Shown here piece after piece: positions 18,036 through 27,219 of a stretch of 64,000 bases of DNA. The stretch comes from Candidatus Melainabacteria bacterium (lineage in GTDB: Bacteria; Cyanobacteriota; Vampirovibrionia; Obscuribacterales; Obscuribacteraceae). The stretch lies in the NCBI GenBank assembly GCA_003963305.1, contig RXJR01000002.1:83638-147637 (forward strand), given 5' to 3'. The position numbers were made by a program, and so were the translations under genes. The notes beneath the pieces are model-generated. The model made no database searches and had not been told where the DNA came from. It worked only from the letters and a program-made list of their open reading frames with translations. Positions within the stretch are counted from its first letter, which is position 1; each line of letters opens with the position of its first letter.

Positions 18036-19586
18036 ATGGATCCAAATAGCAAATCGCCAATAGCAATTCGAAAACCTAAACACTATTTCCTGGCCAATCT
18101 GCCGAAAATGTCAGGTCAAGAATATGTGAAGTGGGGAACTTCCTTAATGCTCACTAAATACGGCATTGATTCATTCGTGAGTAACTATTTCTTTCACCGA
18201 CAATGGGCATTTTCCAACTACTTCACGCCGGGTGTACTTAGCGGCGTAACCGGTCTCGATTCAGCAGATGCATGGTTCTACGGATGTATGCTCCTGTGGG
18301 CCCTTCCATTCACTTACCTCGGAGCCCGCTTTACACTGAGGCGACTTAATACGATTGGGCTGCCACCATGGATGGTGATATTGTTTTTCATTCCATTCGT
18401 TAATATGATCTTTTTCGTGATTCTATCGGTTGTTAATAGCGCTCCTTCCACAGAACCGCCGCCCTTGCTAGAGGTATCTGGCAACAATGAAAAACAGGAT
18501 GACGAAACAAAACATCAGCCCGCAGTAGCTGCCACTGCGCAAGTGGCAGTTTACAAACCTGTTTACCCAGGTGAAGCTACGGCACTAAAGATCATTAGCA
18601 AAATGCCTGTAAATAGTCCAAGGGCCTTCCTGATTGCAACTTTACTGCCCGTGCCCATTTCAGTCTTCGCTGCAATGTTTAGCGTCACCACGCTTGGCGT
18701 TTACGGTTGGAGTGTATTCACCGTAATACCTTTTGTGGCAGCAATTTCCACGCCGGTAATTTACGGCTGGAACAAACGACGAACTCTCATCGAGTGCCTG
18801 CTCAGCTCAATCACTTGCCTGATACTAATGGCTTCCGTATTACTTCTAATTCCTTTCGAGGGGGTTATCTGCCTGGCCATGGCTACTCCTCTGGCTGTGG
18901 GAGTGGGATTGGTGGGGGGACTGACTGGATACACCATTCAAGCATGTTTACCGCGCAACGAAGGCGTTCCGCGCATGCTCGGTTGCTTCGCGCTTTTTGT
19001 GCCGATTCTAATGCTGGGCGAATACAGCTCACCGGTGGATTTTCCAACATACGAAAACATCAGTAGAATCAAGATCGCCGCGCCACCACAGCTAGTGTGG
19101 AGATACCTTATCAATTTCCCCCGACTGAAAGAACCAACAGAGCCGATCTTTAAAACCGGCATAGCCTATCCGATTGAAGCGAAAATCAGCGGCAAAGGGC
19201 CGGGCGCTATTCGCGAATGTATTTTTACGACCGGAAAATTCGTCGAACCGATTGAAATTTGGGATGAGCCAAAGCTGCTGCGTTTCGGCGTTCTGGAACA
19301 AGCTCCGCCTATGCACGAGCTGTCTTTATACCCGCAACTACATCCACCCCATCTCGATCATTACCTCGTCGCCAAAGCAGGTCAATTCCGATTAGCTCCA
19401 ACTCCAGATGGTTACACAGAATTGTTTGGCACAACATGGTACGAAAATCGCATGGGACCTGGAGCTTACTGGCAATTATGGTCTGACTGGATTATTCACA
19501 GTATTCACATGCGTGTCCTGAATCATGTTAAAGACCTGGCAGAGACCGAGTATCAAGCTACTCAAAGCGCAAAGAGCAAAACCTAA
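18036..19586 (+). CDS. membrane protein with N-terminal DUF805-like region and C-terminal SRPBCC-like domain
   Basis: A 516-residue protein. The first 135 residues contain WFYGCMLLWALPFTYLGARF and MVILFFIPFVNMIFFVIL, a DUF805-like membrane module. A charged Pro-rich linker (about 140-185) is followed by four more hydrophobic segments up to about residue 330. The last 170 residues (IKIAAPPQLVWRYLINFP ... LFGTTWYENRMGPGAYW) resemble the polyketide-cyclase/START-like fold seen in SRPBCC proteins, which bind hydrophobic ligands. The combination suggests a membrane-anchored lipid or hydrophobic-ligand binding protein; function unknown. A damaged copy of part of the gene lies immediately upstream. 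Confidence 0.75.
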   Translation: MDPNSKSPIAIRKPKHYFLANLPKMSGQEYVKWGTSLMLTKYGIDSFVSNYFFHRQWAFSNYFTPGVLSGVTGLDSADAWFYGCMLLWALPFTYLGARFTLRRLNTIGLPPWMVILFFIPFVNMIFFVILSVVNSAPSTEPPPLLEVSGNNEKQDDETKHQPAVAATAQVAVYKPVYPGEATALKIISKMPVNSPRAFLIATLLPVPISVFAAMFSVTTLGVYGWSVFTVIPFVAAISTPVIYGWNKRRTLIECLLSSITCLILMASVLLLIPFEGVICLAMATPLAVGVGLVGGLTGYTIQACLPRNEGVPRMLGCFALFVPILMLGEYSSPVDFPTYENISRIKIAAPPQLVWRYLINFPRLKEPTEPIFKTGIAYPIEAKISGKGPGAIRECIFTTGKFVEPIEIWDEPKLLRFGVLEQAPPMHELSLYPQLHPPHLDHYLVAKAGQFRLAPTPDGYTELFGTTWYENRMGPGAYWQLWSDWIIHSIHMRVLNHVKDLAETEYQATQSAKSKT

Positions 19587-19636
19587 CTAATGTCGGGAAA
19601 TACAGCTTCCGGCAGATAAAGTTAACTCAGCAAAAT

Positions 19637-21433
19637 TCAAGCCGGCAAGCGAATCCAAAATTTGCTACCTTTGCCAACTTCGCTTTCAACACCTATTTTG
19701 CCGCCATGCTGCTCGACAATTGCCTTGCAGATAGATAATCCCAATCCGCTGCCTCTACGATTAGCAGAATCAGAGGAGTGGACTTGCTTGAACCGCTCAA
19801 ATATTGATGCCAACTGCTCTACCGGAATACCTCGTCCGGTATCTACAACTGCAAACTCGATACCATCGGAAATCTTATTCGCTGTCAACTGAACAATCGC
19901 CTGCGCTGATGAAAACTTGATTGCATTGGACAAGAGATTAACGAGAACCTGCACCATTCTTGCTTCATCCAGACGAGCCATTGTTTCATTGTGCTCAGAC
20001 TGAATTGAAATCTGGTTGCTTGCAGCCAGGGCCGCAACTGAATTAACAGCCGCATTGAAGAGACGCTCTACCGGAACCTCCTCCTGCCAGTTCAGTTCCA
20101 GATTGCCGGACTCCAGGCGTTCAATGTCGACTAAATCTCCGACCAAATCTATCAACCGTGAAATACTTTGATTCACGTCACGAAGTGAAGACATTCCTGG
20201 TTCGGACAACTCGCCGTATATTCCCTTTTCCAGGAGCTCTGTGTATGCCAGGATTGAGCACAAAGGCGAACGAAGATCGTGGCTAACCATCGACACAAAG
20301 GCTTGCTTCATCTTTTCTAAGTTCTTAGTTTCAGTGACATCATGAGCCACGCAGAAATAAGCCTGACGAGAGTCTGACCACTGCACAGACCAGACAAAAT
20401 CGCGCACCAAGCCGTCTTTACCAATGACTTGATTGTCCAAAACTTTTGTAGATGCACTTTCTTTCATTTCGGTGAGATATTCCAAACTGGCATCAATAGA
20501 GACAGGATGGAGAATAGTAACGAACCGAGCGCCGACGAGTTCGTCGCTAGAATATCCGAGAAGCAGCTCTATAGCGGGGTTAACAGATAAGAACTTCAAA
20601 TCTGAATTGAGAGAACAGATTACCTCGCGCGCATTCTGCACCATAGCTTGCTCTTGTTCTTGCGCCTCCGACAGCGATGCAGCCATGTCACGAAATGCTT
20701 TATCCATAACTGACAGTTCATCACTACCAGTTAGCCTTTCATGCAAATCACGACCAGCAGCCAGACGCAAAATATTGTCGGAAATAATACTGATTCGAGA
20801 TGCAATATTGCGATTGAATATTATCGCCAGGGCAGCGGCCAGAATAATATTGACAAAAAATGCTGTTGCCAACGCGGTTTGCTGTTGCTCGCGAAATGAT
20901 TTCAAAATCAAAGGGCTTTTATCCGATATAGACTTCTCACGGTCAACTAGACTCAATAAATCGGTAGAAGCTTTTATGGAGATCAACTTTCCTGACTCCA
21001 CCGCATCGTGAAATGTCTGAATAGCCTCCTCCATATTTCCTTCATGAACCATACGTTTAGAGGCAAGTATTCGGTTGATAATATCGTTTACCTGCGAGGA
21101 GATTGAGCGAACAATTGCCGACTCCTCGGCATTGTCCTTTGTCAATTCAGTCAGGTTCGCCATGTTCTCTTTTATTTTGACAAAGACAACATTGAGCGTT
21201 CGTGTTGCCTGACTTATGTTAAATGGTCCTTTCTTATGTATCGAGTCAAGCCCAAGGTACAGGTCTCTAGCAGTTTTACTGGCAGTTTCAACGATCAAAC
21301 GAGACCGATGCTCACGGTCGAGTTCACGCTCCAACTCAGACTGCAGTGAATAGAGCGAAGCGATACAGACGATTTGAACCATTAGCGGAACGAAGACAAT
21401 GATCATTCCCTTTTGCAAAATGGTCAGTTTCAA
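19637..21433 (-). CDS. membrane sensor histidine kinase (HAMP, PAS, HisKA, HATPase)
   Basis: A 598-residue kinase. A membrane span near residues 8-28 and another near 188-208 bracket a helical extracytoplasmic sensor region. HAMP follows (about 210-262), then a PAS domain (about 268-370, LSVNPAIELLLGYSSDEL), and HisKA with VSMVSHDLRSPL where His385 is the phosphorylation site. The HATPase domain shows NLLSNAIKFS (N box), VDTGRGIP (G1) and GSGLGLSICK (G2). It resembles the kinase at 43443-45329 in plan and N-terminal sequence. No response regulator is adjacent, so it may work with one of the OmpR-type regulators elsewhere. The ligand is unknown. Confidence 0.88.
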   Translation of the reverse strand: MKLTILQKGMIIVFVPLMVQIVCIASLYSLQSELERELDREHRSRLIVETASKTARDLYLGLDSIHKKGPFNISQATRTLNVVFVKIKENMANLTELTKDNAEESAIVRSISSQVNDIINRILASKRMVHEGNMEEAIQTFHDAVESGKLISIKASTDLLSLVDREKSISDKSPLILKSFREQQQTALATAFFVNIILAAALAIIFNRNIASRISIISDNILRLAAGRDLHERLTGSDELSVMDKAFRDMAASLSEAQEQEQAMVQNAREVICSLNSDLKFLSVNPAIELLLGYSSDELVGARFVTILHPVSIDASLEYLTEMKESASTKVLDNQVIGKDGLVRDFVWSVQWSDSRQAYFCVAHDVTETKNLEKMKQAFVSMVSHDLRSPLCSILAYTELLEKGIYGELSEPGMSSLRDVNQSISRLIDLVGDLVDIERLESGNLELNWQEEVPVERLFNAAVNSVAALAASNQISIQSEHNETMARLDEARMVQVLVNLLSNAIKFSSAQAIVQLTANKISDGIEFAVVDTGRGIPVEQLASIFERFKQVHSSDSANRRGSGLGLSICKAIVEQHGGKIGVESEVGKGSKFWIRLPA

Positions 21434-21645
21434 ATTGGTCCCACCTGGTAAATCTTCAGGCTTTTTATAGCACGATATGGCTTGCAGTACGCCTGATTTC
21501 GCGGACTTTGTCGCCTGCGCTCTGCTGCTTCATCCCGAGAACCTGAACCGATAAATTAAATCTCCCCACTTCGCACAACTTACGCTTCAGCCGGGTGTAT
21601 ACGAATTAAGAACTTCCAGAATTATCCTGCCATCGAGGTGCTGAG

Positions 21646-22659
21646 GTGAACAATCGCTGGAAATCAGGAGCCTCGTTATTCCAAATTGGAAGAGTGGCAG
21701 GACCATGCGCAATGGCGTTCTTCCTCGCTCAATGTTACGGAATGCCACCAATCGCACTGGGTAATGGCTTTCTTTCCAACAACGCAAGCGGACAAGAAGA
21801 AGAAGAAGAAGAAGAAGGCGTGAGGGGAAGAATCCGACAACGCCTTCATGAGCGGCTGAACAAAATCAATAACAAGACAGCCGGTTACACAACACAAAAT
21901 ATTGCCGGGTTGGAGGTGGCGATCTGGAAACCATTCACGATGGAACAAGGAAAAGCACCGCTTGTTATTTTTTCCCACGGTTTCGGCGGTAGTGCTACAC
22001 AAAGTGCCTTTCTCATGGACGCTCTCGCAAGAGCCGGCTATCTAGTCATCGCTCCGAACCACAAAGATGCACACGGGTCAACAGCAACTAATTTCCGACC
22101 TCAAGTAGGTTTTAAAAACCCTAGAGAATGGAGCGATAAGACCCATTTAGACAGGCATGACGATATCGTCAAGTTGATTTCCGCACTACACTCAGATCCA
22201 CAATGGAATAAACAAATCGACTGGAGTGAGCTGGCTCTTTGTGGGCATTCGCTGGGAGGTTATACCGTCCTGGGACTGGCAGGAGCTTGGCCATCATGGA
22301 AAATACCTGGAGTCAAAGCTGTGATTGCACTTTCACCCTATGTCACCCCATATATAGACAGCGGCAACCTGGCTGGTATGCATGTACCGGTCATGTACCA
22401 GGGTGGTACCAAAGATTTCGGCATAACACCATTTGTCAGAAGACCAGGCGGAGCCTACGAAAAAACTTCTGCCCCAGCCTACTTCGTAGAATTCGATCAA
22501 TTCACACACTTCACCTGGTCGAACTTTAATCGTGAACCCGATAAGCAAGCACAAATTGACTATTACTGCATTGCCTTTCTCAATAAGTATGCCAGAGGCG
22601 AGGACGACGGCACGCTGCAAAAGAGAATCGCTGGCGTCGTAGACTTTAAGTCGAAGTAA
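21646..22659 (+). CDS. secreted alpha/beta hydrolase (dienelactone/PAF-acetylhydrolase-like)
   Basis: A 337-residue protein. The N-terminal 40 residues hold a hydrophobic stretch that may be a signal peptide, then a run of seven Glu. PLVIFSHGFGGSATQSAF is the oxyanion-hole region, and LCGHSLGGYTV carries nucleophile Ser202. DQFTHFTW may provide the catalytic His. Such enzymes cleave esters or lactones; substrate unknown. The start is GTG 21646, behind GAGG. The poly-Glu tract is coded by seven GAA repeats (21796-21816), a possible slippage site. Confidence 0.8.
   Translation: MNNRWKSGASLFQIGRVAGPCAMAFFLAQCYGMPPIALGNGFLSNNASGQEEEEEEEGVRGRIRQRLHERLNKINNKTAGYTTQNIAGLEVAIWKPFTMEQGKAPLVIFSHGFGGSATQSAFLMDALARAGYLVIAPNHKDAHGSTATNFRPQVGFKNPREWSDKTHLDRHDDIVKLISALHSDPQWNKQIDWSELALCGHSLGGYTVLGLAGAWPSWKIPGVKAVIALSPYVTPYIDSGNLAGMHVPVMYQGGTKDFGITPFVRRPGGAYEKTSAPAYFVEFDQFTHFTWSNFNREPDKQAQIDYYCIAFLNKYARGEDDGTLQKRIAGVVDFKSK
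21796..21816 (+). repeat. (GAA)7 microsatellite inside the hydrolase gene
   Basis: Seven tandem GAA codons make a poly-glutamate tract after the signal region. Gain or loss of a unit would change the tract length without shifting the frame. Confidence 0.85.
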
Positions 22660-22784
22660 AAAGAACCGTTCATGCGTTCTGCACGTCAGACGACTAATTT
22701 GGATAGAGGGCAATAGCATCGCACTGTCATCTATTCGTATTAAGCTGTCGGCGCTAACGTGTAACATAGTAATGGAATCAACAG

Positions 22785-23315
22785 ATGACTCTTAGTTACT
22801 CAGTACGACGAAAATTAGACTTAAGACTACAAACGTCTACATCCATGAAAAGGTCGGGTCGGGCAATTAGAAAGCCGCGGGGTTCGGCGATCAGTGAGAT
22901 GGCGCCAGCCCTCTTTCTTCTGCTTGTGGTGGCAGTTTTTCCCGTCCTCGATCTAATTTTCGACGGACTCGGCTACTGCGCCTGCGTAACCCTGAACAAT
23001 TTGCAGTTGCGCGAAGCCGTGCGAGTACCAAAATCACAAGCGACTGACCCGAATGGCAGCGTACAACTTGAAATCCCGAACAACTGGAGGGCCTCTGTCT
23101 TTGGGGGACTGGCACCGCTCATGGCCGAACCAGTCACTGAAGTAAGCTATGACGTTGTCGCGGGCAACGCCGTCGCCACTGTCTCAACTACGGTGCAAGT
23201 GCGCCCTTTGCTGGTGATACCTTTCTTCCCAAACATCCCTGGCCTGAGCGCGCCCATGCCGTTAACAATCACAACCAGCAGAATTCTCGAGAATCCTGCA
23301 TTTTTGAACTATTGA
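22785..23315 (+). CDS. TadE-like pseudopilin
   Basis: A 176-residue protein with a basic N-terminus, then GSAISEMAPALFLLLVVAVF, a short motif with a Glu five residues into a hydrophobic helix, as in TadE-type minor pseudopilins processed by a prepilin peptidase. The rest is an extracytoplasmic beta-rich domain of about 110 residues. It is the first of four closely spaced genes (gaps 7, overlap 4, overlap 1), which form a Tad-type operon. The start may be ATG 22785 or the in-frame ATG at 22845, nearer the hydrophobic helix; neither has a strong ribosome site. Confidence 0.7.
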   Translation: MTLSYSVRRKLDLRLQTSTSMKRSGRAIRKPRGSAISEMAPALFLLLVVAVFPVLDLIFDGLGYCACVTLNNLQLREAVRVPKSQATDPNGSVQLEIPNNWRASVFGGLAPLMAEPVTEVSYDVVAGNAVATVSTTVQVRPLLVIPFFPNIPGLSAPMPLTITTSRILENPAFLNY

Positions 23316-23322
23316 GGCGACG

Positions 23323-23880
23323 ATGAATAGCAATAACATTCGTCTAGCTTCTAACAAATGGTCTGGATGGTTTAACCCGCATTTCGATATCGGTTTACAC
23401 ATTTGTCCTCCAACAGGTAGAGCGATATCGCCGCGCCAACGGTCCGGTGGTCGCACAGGCTCCAGAGGGTCGAGACCGCCTGCAGCAACAGGCAGAAAAA
23501 AGGGACAGAGTTTAATCGAAGTCATGGTCGGTTTGCTCGTGATCATCCCGATAGGCTTAGCAGCAGTGGATATAGTGGTGCTCACAAACGCCAGTCAAAA
23601 CAACGAAGAAATTGCAGAAACAGCCGCTAGAGCAGCCTCAACCAAGGCTAATGCGGCAAGCGCGACAAACGCGGTGCAACAAATCGTTGAGAGAGTCACC
23701 CTCAACAACGTAGTTCAAGACTTACAAATCGATGATGTCAATTTTGACCTGGGCAAGGGCACTGTCAGCGTATCGCTGATCATGACTGTAAAAATGCCCG
23801 TGCCCTTTCCAAATTTCAGTACTGTTTCATGCAAGGCTGGAGCCATTCAACCAATCGTATCCACGCCGGCCCCCCGGTGA
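23323..23880 (+). CDS. TadE-like pilus assembly protein
   Basis: A 185-residue protein. A Pro/Gly/Arg-rich leader of about 65 residues precedes GQSLIEVMVGLLVIIPIGLA, the pilin-like processing site and hydrophobic helix, followed by a short helical and beta domain. This is the TadE pattern (GQxxxE then about 20 hydrophobic residues). The leader is unusually long for a prepilin. Start ATG 23323 follows GAGGCGACG. It overlaps the next gene by 4 bases (GTGA), so translation is probably coupled. Confidence 0.75.
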   Translation: MNSNNIRLASNKWSGWFNPHFDIGLHICPPTGRAISPRQRSGGRTGSRGSRPPAATGRKKGQSLIEVMVGLLVIIPIGLAAVDIVVLTNASQNNEEIAETAARAASTKANAASATNAVQQIVERVTLNNVVQDLQIDDVNFDLGKGTVSVSLIMTVKMPVPFPNFSTVSCKAGAIQPIVSTPAPR

Positions 23881-25415
23881 AACAAGTGCGGCAGAAGAAC
23901 AAACAACTCAGAACCAGACGCGGTGCATCTATCATCCTCGTTGCACTGTGCGCAGTCGGACTGGTCATACTTGTTTATCTTAGCTTTCACCTGGCTCTTA
24001 TCATGGGCGGCTCACGAGAGGTGCGTAATGCAGTTGACGCGGCTGTCCTGAACGTGGGTAAACGCGTTCCACAACTCAAGGTGCCGGCCAACATATTCGC
24101 AGACTGTGCTGACTCTGCCGGTTTCATTGGTATGAGCAACATCAGCCGCGTCTGGGGAAAGGCTTATTTGATTAATGCAAATGTAGAGGGCATGCGATAC
24201 GAAGGACTCCTGACTGGTTCGGCATCAGATGCAGCAGACAAAGTCTATTCAGCCGCGCAACAAGTCAACGATAACCTGCGAGCGCAACTGACCAACAAAA
24301 GCCTCCTTGACCAATTTTTCAATCAGCTGTCATCCAACAAGCCAGCCAAACTGCTGGGAGAATCAGCCACCGTACAAACCCAGGCTGACAACAAAATCGG
24401 CTGGGCTACAGCCATGGTTGATCGAGGTGCTGAAAGCAATTTGACTGTTTCGCAAAGCCAATTGCCAACAGGAGTACACGCAAAGATCGTGGATCTCGGC
24501 AACCAGCAGTACATGCAGGGATACACCCCGATCCGCACAAATGGGCGGGAATTCGTCTTTCCAAGTTTCAAGCGCGGTGAGATGCCGCATCTTATATCAG
24601 ACTCGACTTTCCAGCGAAATACCAGCGGCATAGTCACAAATCCAATACCAAACGCTTTCCGGGAGATGGGAAGCGCTGATGGTCAGGGCACCACCCTCAG
24701 TGCATCTGCTTGCGCTCAAGCCAACCCTCGAACCCAGTATCAACTGGCCATACCACATGCATTCGTGACGATTACTTTTTCCAATCGAGCTTTATGGATT
24801 GTGGAAGGGAAACAGGTAAAAGAAAGCTTTTACGGATTCGAGCCTGAAACACAGCAAGGTGTAAAAAAACAGCCTCTCTCTGTGGGAGGCATGCTTGATG
24901 GATTCGCAAATCTTGGTAATGAATACAAGTTGGGCAGCCTCTGGCAACTATTCACGAAGTGTCCGGGTGATCACACAGCCGCGCTAAACAAACTTGTCCA
25001 GAGGGTGAAAGAAATCGATCACACGTTTACGACTCAAAAGTTAACGGCCCTGATGTCAAATCAGATGCTGATGCCTGGCGCCTCTCGTTATATCATCTAT
25101 CCACATTACACGAGCCCTGACGCAACAAGCCCAACCATGAGAATAGCCTCTATACCAGGCTCAGCGCTCCCTGGTTGGCTTCAGGCGGCTAATCCGCCGG
25201 AGGGGCAAAGCGCAGTTATCATCACAGAAGAAGCGTCCATCGACGATCCAAATATCTGCTGGGACAATATTATTGGCGGGAAATCTCCAACCGGACGGCA
25301 CTGGACCGAATTTTACGGCAGTATAAGCTGGCAGCCAGGCACTGGGATGGGACAATGTCTGGGAGACCTTAAACTCTCCAGAACCACCAAGTGCGTTTTC
25401 ACAGGTGTTCCTTGA
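23877..25415 (+). CDS. TadG-like (Tad domain) pilus assembly protein
   Basis: About 512 residues. The N-terminus is basic (KNKQLRTRRGASIILVALCA), followed by one membrane span and REVRNAVDAAVLNVG, as in Tad/TadG proteins (PF13400-type). A large extracytoplasmic region follows. The start is taken as GTG 23877 because it overlaps the previous stop as GTGA; the frame also opens at 23829. The protein probably sits in the inner membrane with the Flp pilus apparatus, but no TadA ATPase, CpaB or secretin gene is in the window. Confidence 0.75.
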   Translation: MKQVRQKNKQLRTRRGASIILVALCAVGLVILVYLSFHLALIMGGSREVRNAVDAAVLNVGKRVPQLKVPANIFADCADSAGFIGMSNISRVWGKAYLINANVEGMRYEGLLTGSASDAADKVYSAAQQVNDNLRAQLTNKSLLDQFFNQLSSNKPAKLLGESATVQTQADNKIGWATAMVDRGAESNLTVSQSQLPTGVHAKIVDLGNQQYMQGYTPIRTNGREFVFPSFKRGEMPHLISDSTFQRNTSGIVTNPIPNAFREMGSADGQGTTLSASACAQANPRTQYQLAIPHAFVTITFSNRALWIVEGKQVKESFYGFEPETQQGVKKQPLSVGGMLDGFANLGNEYKLGSLWQLFTKCPGDHTAALNKLVQRVKEIDHTFTTQKLTALMSNQMLMPGASRYIIYPHYTSPDATSPTMRIASIPGSALPGWLQAANPPEGQSAVIITEEASIDDPNICWDNIIGGKSPTGRHWTEFYGSISWQPGTGMGQCLGDLKLSRTTKCVFTGVP

Positions 25416-26356
25416 TGACAAAATTCGTAAAAACAAGAACCATTGCATTGAGTGCACTTTTTGCGCTGTCGCTCGCATTGCCTCTAACACCAGTGGCTCT
25501 CGCTGAACAGAATTTCTTGAAACAGGGAATCGCAGAATTCAACGCTGGCAATTATTCCGATGCATCCGGACACCTTGGCGCAGCTTTATCTACCGACTTC
25601 AACAATTCCGTTCTGCACTACTACCTGGGAAATTGCTACGTGCACATGAAACAGCGTGATGCAGCCATTCGTGAATTTCGTATTGCCTATGCTCTAGATC
25701 CCGACAAAGATGTAGGTAAGTATGCAAAGCAAGCTCTGGCTGGTCTGAATGCCGATGGTTCTACACCTACAGCACTCGGTCCGGCAATTCCGGGGAATCA
25801 AAACGCAGACGCGATGGCAAAACTCGCCGTCGATAGATTGTTGGACCTTAAGTCTAAACCGGGCGGCTGGATGCCTACAGGACCGAATGGACTGCCGTTA
25901 CCTACAGGCGGTTCCGGAGGAGCAGCGCCAGATCCAAACAAACCGCTACCACCTCTGCCGCCCGGGCAGAAAGTAGAAGTAGGCCGCGGCGGACGCTTAA
26001 TTGAACCGTCACCCGTTCAGCCATCTCCGACCCCGATACCCACCAGTCCGGCCGACATAGCAAAACAACTGGAAGCTCTACGGAAGCTTTACGAAGGAAA
26101 TCGCTATGTGCCGACGGCTAAAAGTAGCCATGAGTTACAAAAGACAGCTGACAATTTGCGCGAATTGATGACGCAGCAGGCGAAACCCGGTAGTCATCAT
26201 CTAGTGCCAGCCGGAACAAACTTATACATTCGAAACTATCAAACAGTTCCACCAGATGGTGCTCAATTACCCATGTCGACTCCGGCCAACATCAATCCGG
26301 TGGGACCAACTTCTTCACCAAACAACAATTCATCGAACAGTCCGAAGAACAAATGA
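25415..26356 (+). CDS. secreted TPR protein with Pro-rich C-terminus
   Basis: A 313-residue protein that starts at the TGATG overlap with the preceding stop. Residues 1-30 are a clear signal peptide (hydrophobic TIALSALFALSLALPL, then ALAE). Residues about 32-115 contain two or three TPR units (FNAGNYSDASGHL, YYLGNCYVHMKQRDAAI, AYALDPDK). The remainder is rich in Pro, Gly and Asn and looks disordered, ending in a poly-Asn/Ser tail. As the last gene of the Tad-like operon it may act like the TadD lipoprotein, which also carries TPRs, though no lipobox Cys is seen. Confidence 0.75.
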   Translation: MTKFVKTRTIALSALFALSLALPLTPVALAEQNFLKQGIAEFNAGNYSDASGHLGAALSTDFNNSVLHYYLGNCYVHMKQRDAAIREFRIAYALDPDKDVGKYAKQALAGLNADGSTPTALGPAIPGNQNADAMAKLAVDRLLDLKSKPGGWMPTGPNGLPLPTGGSGGAAPDPNKPLPPLPPGQKVEVGRGGRLIEPSPVQPSPTPIPTSPADIAKQLEALRKLYEGNRYVPTAKSSHELQKTADNLRELMTQQAKPGSHHLVPAGTNLYIRNYQTVPPDGAQLPMSTPANINPVGPTSSPNNNSSNSPKNK

Positions 26357-26394
26357 CCCCGGCTCAGCCATAGCACGTACGTCCACTCCAGGGT

Positions 26395-27000
26395 CTACTG
26401 CTCCATCTCCACAAATTGCAAACAGTGTTTGCATTTCGCAAGCAGTGTCAGATCAAACGCTTCAAACTCAAAATCGAAAGATGCACAAATGTTTCGTGCC
26501 AGTCCATCGAGATAGTCCTTCTGAAATTCAACTGTTCGTCCGCACATGACACATTTGACATGACCGTGGTGACTCGTTTCGCGTTTCCAGGTATAGAACG
26601 TCACCCCTTTTATTTCCGTTTGCACAGCGGTACCCGTAGATACCAGCCGACGCAAAATTCTATAGACAGTACTCAGGTGCAAACTGACACCTTGCTCGAG
26701 TGCCTTTTCCTGAATGATGCTGGCCGTAAATAGGAAGTCGGGATCTGCGTCTCTCATCACATTTGCCACAACCTGCAAATGAGGGCGAAACGACTTAACG
26801 ATATCGCCCTTGGTAGAGCGATATCGCTCCAAAAACCGGAAAGCTGTCCTTGTACTGATCTCAATGCCTATGCTGGCGCCTTCCATCTGTAACTCTTCAG
26901 CTGTAATCGATGGATTGACGCGAACCACATCGAGCAGACGGTAGCTCTGCTCCCACTGCAAAGGTCCCTTTCCGCCTCGTTTTCGCTTGATGTAATCCAT
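26395..27000 (-). CDS. Fur-family metal regulator with two winged-helix-like segments
   Basis: A 201-residue protein. The C-terminal two thirds are Fur-like: a winged helix at about 74-123 (FTASIIQEKALEQGVSLHLS, TVYRILRRL), HHGHVKCVMCG, and metal-ligand pairs C150/C153 and C190/C193. Unusually, residues 32-61 align without gaps to 91-120 (ITAEEL..G.EIS..TAFRFLER), so an extra helix-turn-helix seems to precede the normal one. The start ATG 27000 follows GGGGGTGACC; longer in-frame starts would run through the operator. A 40-bp perfect palindrome lies 38 bases upstream, so autoregulation is likely. It could sense Fe, Zn, Mn or peroxide; the sequence does not decide. The first copy could also be a chance helix. 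Confidence 0.85.
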   Translation of the reverse strand: MDYIKRKRGGKGPLQWEQSYRLLDVVRVNPSITAEELQMEGASIGIEISTRTAFRFLERYRSTKGDIVKSFRPHLQVVANVMRDADPDFLFTASIIQEKALEQGVSLHLSTVYRILRRLVSTGTAVQTEIKGVTFYTWKRETSHHGHVKCVMCGRTVEFQKDYLDGLARNICASFDFEFEAFDLTLLAKCKHCLQFVEMEQ

Positions 27001-27038
27001 GGTCACCCCCGCCCCAGAACAATGCGTACTGTACACGA

Positions 27039-27078
27039 CACCAATTCTTATTGCGAATGTTCGCAATAAGAATTGGTG
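27039..27078. promoter_or_regulatory. 40-bp perfect palindrome, probable Fur-family operator
   Basis: Two 19-base arms (27039-27057 and 27060-27078) are exact reverse complements with a 2-base spacer (TG). The core reads TTGCGAATGTTCGCAA. It lies between the leftward fur-like gene and the rightward PLP operon. Such length suggests two stacked dimer sites. It could also form a cruciform or RNA hairpin, but no T-run follows on either strand. Confidence 0.8.
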
Positions 27079-27219
27079 CACATGACATCAGGCAGGCTCC
27101 ACTAATTGACACTAATCCGCAATTGTAAATTATTATTATTGCGAACCATTTGCACTGAATGAAAACGCATTCATTGAAAATGCTTACCCGGAAGCTGCTC
27201 TGAAATATTTGTGCAATCT

